Notes under the pieces: model-generated
Database searches by the model: none
What the model was told of the DNA's origin: nothing
What the model saw: only the letters and a program-made list of their open reading frames with translations
In this document: in pieces, positions 57,176 to 64,000 of the stretch
How positions within the stretch are numbered: the stretch's first letter is position 1
How the letters are laid out: every line of letters starts with the position of its first letter
Position numbers and translations under genes: made by a program
DNA from: Homarus americanus
Lineage: Eukaryota > Arthropoda > Malacostraca > Decapoda > Nephropidae
Reading direction: 5' to 3'
NCBI RefSeq assembly: GCF_018991925.1
Contig: NW_024744462.1
Coordinates: 226,001 to 290,000 of the forward strand
Length of the DNA: 64,000 nt

Positions 57176-57486
57176 TAGCTTTAGTATTGGAGGTTTGAAG
57201 CTTCGGGAATATCATTTAGTCATGAATATACCAATGGTCATGTAAACCTTTGACATAAAAATATTGGATAAAATTGTGCAAAGAGTATTTTGAACATGGG
57301 TGTGTAGTCGACTGTGTTCAGAGTTAGTTTCCAGTCGGGGTGCTTCGTTTCCATGTCATTTTGAACCCCGCAGACTGTATCGCTCCGCTTCCGACTAGAA
57401 TTTATTGTTTATTTATATTATCGAACTATCATTGCTCTTTTATAATTATCATAAATGTTGTTGTTCATGAAAATCGATCTTTTTAG
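57176..57486. other. Unannotated spacer
   Basis: Nothing recognised. Confidence 0.4.
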
Positions 57487-57491
57487 AATTA

Positions 57492-57564
<73 letters not shown>

Positions 57565-57640
57565 GTGTTGTTGTTGGTGGTGGTGTCGTCTTCGTTGTAG
57601 TTGTTGTTGTAGTTGTTGTTGTAGTTGTTGTCGTCTCCAG
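57487..57640. repeat. (TTA)n then (GTT/GTA)n
   Basis: A TTA run to 57564 is followed by a GTTGTTGTAGTTG tract. Confidence 0.95.
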
Positions 57641-58745
57641 TCCTCAGTCACACAAGATATTTCTGTCGACAAGAGAAGTCATGTGATCGACTCAGTGAAG
57701 GACATCGTCTGTAATGAAAATGTCACTTGTAGAAGGTGAACTTTTGTCCACGACCTTAATAATAACTCTTCTGGATTTTATTTGACCCGGAGAAATAAAT
57801 GAACGAGATATGAACTCTTTGTTCTAGATATTTGGTAGGTGTCATAAATATATCGTGATCTAGTTTAACGATGAGCTGAATTCGAAAACAATGCAGTGAG
57901 AAATGACTCGCCATTATAGACCTTACTGTATTATCTGTACTAAGGTAATTGTGTCTCATTAAAGCAGCTCTTAATATTACAGTAGAAGAACATAATAAGA
58001 ACGCTATCGTTACGCAAGTCTTCGTTATAAATGGCTTTGTCAATTGTATCATTAACAGTTATTTACAAAGCTCTTTAAATTTAATAGTGATTGTTGATAA
58101 ATATTTAAACACAAGACTGACAGACACACTACGAGTTTGATCAATGTGGACGAACACCATCTGGAAAATCTAATCTATCTCACAAGTTACTGAAGTGGTA
58201 GAGGAAGCGTTGACAATTCTCTCTGATGACTTCAATCTTATCAAGCCTGCAGAAGCTCTGGAGTTGGCTACCCGTCCCTAGTTCATTCAAGTGAAAAATA
58301 GGCTTTTCCCCTTGATCACCCGGGTTGCTGTCTTCCTTTATATTACCATTTATAGTGCAAGGAAGTATTAAGTTTTTTCTATCTCGGAAAGTATAAAGAA
58401 GTGAAATAACGTTAGTCGTTACTGAAGGTTTGATTAGAAAAGGGTTTTATTAATAGTAAGTGTGTGGCAACGTTTCGTCCTTGGGTTGATAATGTCACTG
58501 AATTGGATAAATGATCTTGTCTCCAGTGATGAACTTATGAGAGAAAAGCAAGACTTGTGTACCTCAACGTCCAAAACCAGACTTTTACATACTTCAAAAA
58601 TACATAGTTAGGGATTATATGTATTATGTATTTTTGAGGTGTGTTAGAAGAATACAGTATACTAAATTGTATTTGTGGAGTGATAGTTTGAATGAATACG
58701 TAAGGTTCGTTTCTGTCAGCAAGTTTTGTTATTGAATTTTTTTAT
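57641..58745. other. AT-rich spacer
   Basis: Frames of 63-98 codons on both strands overlap each other and have no recognised motif. No gene called. Confidence 0.45.
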
Positions 58746-58820
58746 TATTATTTACTATTTTTTATTCTTTTTTAATATATTTTTTTATTATTTTTTTATT
58801 ATTATTTTTTTTTTTTTACT
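58746..58820. repeat. T/A-rich (TTTTATTATT) tract
   Basis: Homopolymeric T runs separated by ATTA. Confidence 0.9.
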
Positions 58821-58839
58821 CTAAGGTCCCTGGCCATTG

Positions 58840-59200
58840 AACTTTAAGACATTAGTAGGACATTTCAATTTGTCCCATAACTATTTTAGGACATTTACTC
58901 GACAATATAATTTACCAGATAAACAAATACAGGACATTAGTGTACAGTAAACCTTGTTCTAATGCTACTTAGGACATGTGTTGGACAGTACAAATAGTCA
59001 GAATATTACTTAGGATATTAGTTGACCAATACTACTTATTACTTTAGTGGACAGTACTACTTATAAGACATTAGTGGAGCAGTACAACATAGGATATTTG
59101 TGGATACTACTCTTTTAGGACACTAGCGGACAGTATAACTCATCACATAACTATTTTGAGGACATGAGTGGACAAAATACGACTTAGGACATGCATTAGA
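58840..59200. repeat. Degenerate AGGACATTAGTGGACAGTA repeat
   Basis: About fifteen diverged units of 20-30 bp share (T)AGGACAT and GGACA(G/A)TA. It is an old minisatellite. Confidence 0.75.
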
Positions 59201-59429
59201 CATCAAAAACCCGACTATTTGGAACCACGTACGTATGTTAAAAAGGTCATTGGCGGGAAATTGAAAAGTTTGAGCAGACCGGCCCGCCAAGAGGATTAAT
59301 TTGTTACATCAAAGACTCGTCCCAGGAGCAGCCATCCAGAATACCCGCCAGCAGAGTTCCCCAGCTCACGGCTCTGACCTATACACTGAGGGGGGACTAA
59401 CGTGTTTTATAAGTGGGAGCGAATACTTT

Positions 59430-59672
59430 AACGTGATGGATGATGGAAGTGACGTGTGGTACTACTTAACGTGATGGATGAGTGGGAAGTGACGTGTGGT
59501 ATTACTTAACGTAATGGATGAGTGGGAAGTGACGTGTAGTAGTACTTAACGTGATGGATGAGTGGGAAGTGACGTGTGGTATTACTTAACGTGATGGATG
59601 AGTGGGAAGTGACATGTGGTATTACTTAACGTGATGGATGAGTGGGAAGTGACGTGTGGTACTACTTAACAT
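59430..59672. repeat. 40-bp minisatellite, six copies
   Basis: The unit contains TTAACGTGATGGATGAGTGG and GAAGTGACGTGTGGTA. The copies are over 90% alike by eye, so it is recent. A diverged tail of ATGAAAGTATAAATGAC(G/A) units follows at 59675-59775. Confidence 0.95.
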
Positions 59673-59775
59673 TACACCTAATGAAAGTATGAATGACATA
59701 ACACAACACATGCTGAAAGTATAAATGACGTAACACAGCACATCATGAAAAGTATAAATGACTGAACAAGACATC

Positions 59776-60035
59776 ACGAATAGATGGCGTAGAAGCTATA
59801 CACAATCTGAACCTTTTACAAAACAAAAAACAAAAACAAATGAGAATCGCTGACACGTCCTTCCTATACCGTTTTACACACTAACAATCACACAGTGTTA
59901 TATATTCCATTGAAATACAGAGAACAATCACGTATTAATGTCATGTTCATTCATTCAGTGTCACGTACCCTTGTTCACCCCCTCTGCCATACCCCTGGGA
60001 GGACCTAAGGGTGGTAATCCCTTGTTTAGATAGAC
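59776..60035. other. Unannotated spacer
   Basis: Nothing recognised. Confidence 0.4.
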
Positions 60036-60039
60036 CTGA

Positions 60040-60395
60040 TAATACTCTTTATTAGTGGTGGAGTTGAGCCTTATACTGTATGTGATTAAAGGTGAATAAG
60101 GGTGTGGTTGAGCCTTATACTATGTGTTAATAAGGGTGAAATTGAACCTTATACTATGTGATTAAGGGTGAATAAGGGTGTAGTTGAACCTTATACTGTT
60201 TGTAATTAAGGGAGAATAAGGGTGTACCTGAACCTTATACTATATGTAATTAAGGGTGAATAAGGGTGTAGTTGAACCTTATAAACTATGTAATTAAGGG
60301 AGAATAAGGGTGTAGTTGATCTTATACTGTCTGTAATTAAGGGAGAATAAGGGTGTACATGAAATTTATACTGTATGTAATTAAGGGTGAATAAT
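60040..60395. repeat. About 45-55-bp minisatellite (AATAAGGGTGTAGTTGAACC)
   Basis: About seven copies of AATTAAGGG(T/A)GAATAAGGGTG plus TTGAACCTTATACT, with indels. Confidence 0.9.
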
Positions 60396-60407
60396 CACTG
60401 ACCCACA

Positions 60408-60428
60408 TCGGGGCCTGGGGGCGAAAAT

Positions 60429-60487
<59 letters not shown>

Positions 60488-60575
60488 TAATAATTCATAG
60501 TAAATACAATTTATAATACAAAATACAAAATTGAAAATAAAATATTAAAATAATAATGATTATAATAATGAAACT

Positions 60576-60622
<47 letters not shown>

Positions 60623-60895
60623 GAACCATAAAGAAATAAAAAAATTAATTAAATATCAAAAGTGAGAAACAATATATGTATCTTGTGTTGTCAATAGTAA
60701 GAGAAACAATTGAGACCCTGCAATTGTGTGTAAATGAGGCAGAAAATCAGATCAGCAACCTGGGACTTGGTCACATTTTTCATGGGGCCATATGGCAGCA
60801 GGGTCTACCATTAGACAACACATTATGCTTCCAATATCTTCCTAGGCGGTAGTACCTCCCTGTTTGGTAGCTGCCTACTACCTACAGTACTACCT
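60408..60895 (+). mobile_element. Dispersed repeat A, copy 2, with internal (ATA)n
   Basis: Begins TCGGGGCCTGGGGGCGAAAA, carries two AAT/ATA runs (60431-60487 and 60577-60620), then GAGACCCTGCAATTGTGTG, GGACTTGGTCACA, GGCAGCAGGGTCTACC and TAGCTGCCTACTACCTA, in the same order as at 3353-3712. Its microsatellite portion is longer than in copy 1. Confidence 0.75.
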
Positions 60896-61064
60896 GTGTA
60901 GATTAACCTTAAATATAGAGTACTGAAATCTCTAATCTGAAATAATTAATACCCATTCCAATAGAGTTTAGTAGTTTTGGTGTTTTTCTTGATTTTTTAT
61001 TGACCAATTTAGAGTCTCACTTTAAGTTCGTCACTATTAAGACCGCCATCTATATTCCATAGTT
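60896..61064. other. Unannotated spacer
   Basis: Nothing recognised. Confidence 0.4.
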
Positions 61065-61498
61065 AGATGGGAGGAGGGGTGGGGTGGGGGATGGGAGGAG
61101 GGGTAGGTGGGGATGGGAGGAGGGGTAGGTTGGGAGATGGGAGGAGGGTAGGTTGGGAGATGGGAGGAGGGGAGGGGGAGATGGGAGGAGGAGGTTGGGG
61201 AGATGGAGGAGGAAGGTTGGGGGATGGGAGGAGGGGTAGGTTGGGGGATGGGAGGAGGGGGAGGGGATGGGAGGAGGGGTAGGGTTGGGGATGGGAGGAG
61301 GGCAGGTGTGATGGGATGGGAGGAGCTGGGTTGGGAGATGGGAGGAGGGTAGGTTGGGAGATGGGAGGAGGGGTGGATAGGGGGATGGGAGGAGGGGTAG
61401 GTGTGGGATGGGAGGAGCTGTAGGTTGGGAGATGGGAGGAGGGGTAAGTGGGGGATGGGAGGAGGGGTATAGGTGGGTGGGTGGGGGGATGAGGGGGT
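61065..61498. repeat. G-rich minisatellite (GATGGGAGGAGGGGTAGGTT)
   Basis: Units of about 19-22 bp, some 20 copies. Nearly every unit has GGG/GGAGG/GGGG runs, so the plus strand has strong G-quadruplex potential. The Pro/Ser-rich minus-strand frame is an artefact. Confidence 0.93.
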
Positions 61499-61639
61499 GA
61501 TTTAACGTATGACTGTTGGAGAATTGGATCGTAAGGTGCATAATTATCATCAAATATTTAGTGGGGGTTTCTGGGAAAGTGTGTCGAGGCAGATGTTATC
61601 ACAGCTCCTGGAGGCTCTCACACAAGAGACCCACTGTAT

Positions 61640-61872
61640 CAAGAACCTCCTTCCTCCTTTCCCTCATTCCTTCTCCTTCCCTACGTCTTTCCCTCACTCC
61701 CTTCTTTCTTCATTGCAGCCCTATGTTCCTCTTCTCCCTACCTCTCTACCCTCCTCTCCCACGCTTCCCTCCCCCTCCCCCTCTCCCTCCTTCCCTCCGT
61801 CACTTCCCTCCCTCCCTCCCTCGCTTCCCTCCGTCACTTCCCTCCGTCACTTCCCTCCCTCTCTTCCTATAG
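61640..61872. repeat. C/T-rich (TTCCCTCC) tract
   Basis: CTTCCCTCCGTCACTTCCCTCC-type units, tandem at about 61787-61862. Confidence 0.85.
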
Positions 61873-61931
61873 GTGATGAGTCAAGACCAAACAGCTTATT
61901 TCACCTTAAGACTATCCATATAACGGTAGTC

Positions 61932-61956
61932 TGACCTAACCTAACCTAATCCCCAG
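61932..61956 (-). repeat. CCTAA telomere-like block
   Basis: GACCTAACCTAACCTAATCC. Confidence 0.8.
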
Positions 61957-63080
61957 TTGTTTCACTTTAAGGTTAACCTCTGTATCGCCATCCTAACCTA
62001 ACCCCCTTAAAATAGTATTAGGTGATTACTCATAAGGTGAAATATAGGCTGGGGAGGGGGGGGGGCAAACCTTCTAGTGATCTGTGCAATGTATCACAAA
62101 TCTAATTAAACTTCAGCAGTAATTTATGTAAACCTTCTTTATTATTTTTTATTAGTGAATTTTCATTAACAGAAAGTGTTTTATTATCGCTTTAACATTT
62201 TACTATTTTTTTTGTGTGTTCTTGTTATGTTCGTCTTGTATATTTCTAACTCTTGGTTCCTTCTACGTCAATAAATTGTTCTGTGTTGTTATATTCTTAA
62301 GACGTCGAAATTGTACTGAAACTCAACTGTATGTAGATGTGGTCTGTGATTCCCAGTTAAAGGGGACAATATAACGTGGTACGGACCTTTGAGAGTGGTG
62401 GTGGGTCTGGTCAACACTACAAGGTTATCTGTGGGTGCTGTGGACGGCGTCTGTGAGACTTGGCTGTGGGTATTACCTTCCTCCCCTGGGCCCCTCGGCA
62501 GGCTAATGAATATAATCTTCCTGACGCTAGACATGACCGAATTTCATGTCACGATATGTGTAACTGAAGAACTTTTGGTACATATAATGACCCGATATAT
62601 TGTGGTGACCTTCACAGCTTGGGGAAGGACATGACGGTATGTGTAACTAAAGACCTTAAGTTTCTCGGTACAGTAACGTATAAAGGAGCACCAGAACTCC
62701 TTGACTAGAATCTCTTATTTCATGAAGACGCCAAAGTTCGAGAGGGAGTTTGTCTTGGCAGAAGGCGTTTCCTTGTAAATTATTGGCCAAGTTAATTTCA
62801 AACGACGTAAATTATTATCCTTTCATAATTTCTGCCGTATGGTGAAAAAAATAAAATAAAAATAAACATTAGAGTCAACTTACGTATATATCGGATCTTT
62901 GACAGGTTATGTTCTATACTTGAGGTGTAATGGCGTTGTGTAGGGCAAGACGACGTTGAAGATATAGAACGGAAGTAATATCGACGATACTGTCACTGCC
63001 CGGGAGTACCTCAATGTGTGTGCTACTTACTGGTAATGACTCTGGTTGTGGTTTAGTTCCGGGTGTTGATGGTGGAGTGA
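61957..63080. other. Unannotated spacer
   Basis: Overlapping 81-codon frames on both strands (about 62289-62634) have no recognised motif. No gene called. Confidence 0.45.
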
Positions 63081-63084
63081 GGGC

Positions 63085-63365
63085 TGGAAATTGGAGGTGG
63101 TGGTGGTGTTAGGGAAGGTGTGGTGGTGTTAGGGAAGGAATGGTGGTGTTAGGGAAGGAATGGTGGTGTTAGGGAAGGAGTAGTGGTGGTGTTAGGGAAG
63201 GAATGGTGGTGTTAGGGAATGAGCGATGGTGTTAGGGAAGGAGCGGTGGTGTTAGGGAAGGAATGGTGGTGTTAGGGAAGGAATGGTGATGTTAGAGAAG
63301 GAGTAGTGGTGGTGTTAGGGAAGGAATGGTTGTGCTAGGGAAGGAGTGGTGGACACTGGTGGTGT
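63085..63365. repeat. 20-bp minisatellite (GGTGGTGTTAGGGAAGGAAT)
   Basis: About 13 copies with AGTA/AATG/AGCG variants. It lies upstream of the first-exon candidate at the right edge. Confidence 0.93.
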
Positions 63366-63439
63366 TAGGAAAGGCATGTGGTGTCAGAAGTTGCGATGAA
63401 GAAGGTGCTGTCATGAGACCTTTGGTGACAAGAGGAGGA

Positions 63440-63680
63440 GGGGGTGATGGTGGTAGAAGGATAAATAATAGGAGAAATATGGAGGATAAGATGGTGGTAG
63501 AAGAGGACATACTTGTGGTGGTGGAGGGACTGGTGATGGTGGTAGAGGAAAGATAAAGTGTTGGTGGTGGTGACAGAGGAAAATGTGGAGGCGGTAGTGG
63601 TGGAGGGACTTGGTGGTCGAGGAGGAGGAGGAGGTGGTGGTGGTGGTGGTGGTGGTGGTGGTGGTGGTAGAAGAGTAGGA
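63440..63680. repeat. (GGT)/(GGA) trinucleotide tract
   Basis: Degenerate to 63620, then a GGT run at about 63632-63668. Frames on either strand are low-complexity. Confidence 0.85.
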
Positions 63681-63689
63681 GGTGCGCGG

Positions 63690-63941
63690 GTAGGAGGCGT
63701 GGTGCGGGAGCGTGGTGGTACTGGTTGAGGTGCAGGCAGCTCTCGGGGCAGTGTAGTGAGGGCGTCCGTCCGCAACGGTGCCGCGCCGCCACTCCGTCCG
63801 CGTTCAGTGCCAGTGTGAGTGTCTCCCTCGCTGCTCCTACTACTACCGCTGCTGCCTCGCTTCTCGTAGTGTGACCATGCTAGGTCAGTGAGTGTGTGCC
63901 AAGCAGCGAGAAATTGTTATCAGTGTTAGTGTATCATCGCC
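63690..63941 (+). promoter_or_regulatory. Probable promoter/5'UTR of the right-edge gene
   Basis: GC- and CpG-rich relative to the window. TTCAGTG at about 63803 fits an arthropod initiator. A short upstream frame ATG..TGA encoding MLGQ lies at 63877-63891, 50 bp before the main ATG, and could modulate translation. Transcription start not proven. Confidence 0.45.
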
Positions 63942-64000
63942 ATGGGTGCCGATAGTTGGTTGTGTTGGTGCCTGGCGGTGGCGCTCATGATCACCCGTGC
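63942..64000 (+). CDS. 5' end of a secreted or membrane protein, truncated by the window edge
   Basis: ATG at 63942 sits in an ideal context (GCCATGG). The 19 complete codons read MGADSWLCWCLAVALMIT and R, then GC. A short polar start followed by a hydrophobic core with Leu/Ala/Val/Met has the shape of a signal peptide or signal anchor. The GC-rich leader, the absence of further ATGs between the four-codon upstream frame and this start, and the CpG-rich upstream sequence support a genuine first coding exon. The family cannot be told from 19 residues. Confidence 0.6.
   Translation, partial: MGADSWLCWCLAVALMITR

Noticed and set aside
63292..63792. 136- and 166-codon minus-strand Pro/Thr/His-rich frames opposite the right-edge promoter
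   Set aside because: They overlap a GGT/GGA tract and a minisatellite; composition is entirely explained by those.

Overview
The window is eukaryotic and is most likely from a decapod crustacean or a close arthropod relative. The evidence is spliced genes with GT..AG introns, very dense long microsatellites (GA, CA, ATT), repeated interstitial blocks of the arthropod telomere motif CCTAA/TTAGG, and many small DNA transposons (hAT and Tigger/pogo MITEs), tRNA-derived SINEs and decayed LINE reverse transcriptases. Protein-coding sequence is under 4% of the window. Most long open frames are translations of tandem repeats and are not listed as genes.

Layout. 1-4.9 kb: microsatellites, a 22-bp minisatellite of about 0.9 kb, and one copy of a dispersed repeat ('repeat A'). 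4.9-5.3 kb (minus): a small single-pass membrane protein with an InaF motif. 5.3-21 kb: almost entirely repeats, including a 250-bp ATT array, a hAT MITE, purine-rich tracts, a 24-bp GC-rich minisatellite and CCTAA blocks. 21.1-21.45 kb (minus): a second InaF-motif protein. 25.16-31.51 kb (plus): a complete five-exon steroid 5-alpha-reductase (SRD5A1/2-type) gene encoding 270 residues. 26.7-41 kb: transposon relics, namely two LINE reverse-transcriptase fragments, two Tigger-like MITEs, an internally deleted hAT element of about 1.1 kb, SINEs and a decayed 0.7-kb CCTAA array. This compartment is nearly free of dinucleotide microsatellites. 41.7-48.2 kb: microsatellites and five minisatellite arrays (27, 39, about 31, 30 and 20 bp units). 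48.5 kb: one orphan candidate exon. 49-61.5 kb: degenerate repeats, a SINE, a Cys-rich transposon-like frame, and the second copy of repeat A. 63.8-64 kb (plus): a promoter/5'UTR region and the first coding bases of a probable secreted or membrane protein that runs off the window.

How the genes relate. The two InaF proteins are small transmembrane proteins of the family that includes the Drosophila TRP-channel accessory INAF proteins. They lie on the same strand 16 kb apart and are probably ancient tandem paralogs; clustered inaF genes are also known in Drosophila. SRD5A lies head-to-head with the second InaF gene, about 3.7 kb between start codons. It encodes an ER-membrane NADPH-dependent steroid reductase with no obvious functional link to them. 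I found no rRNA, no intact tRNA, no CRISPR and no bacterial-type operon.
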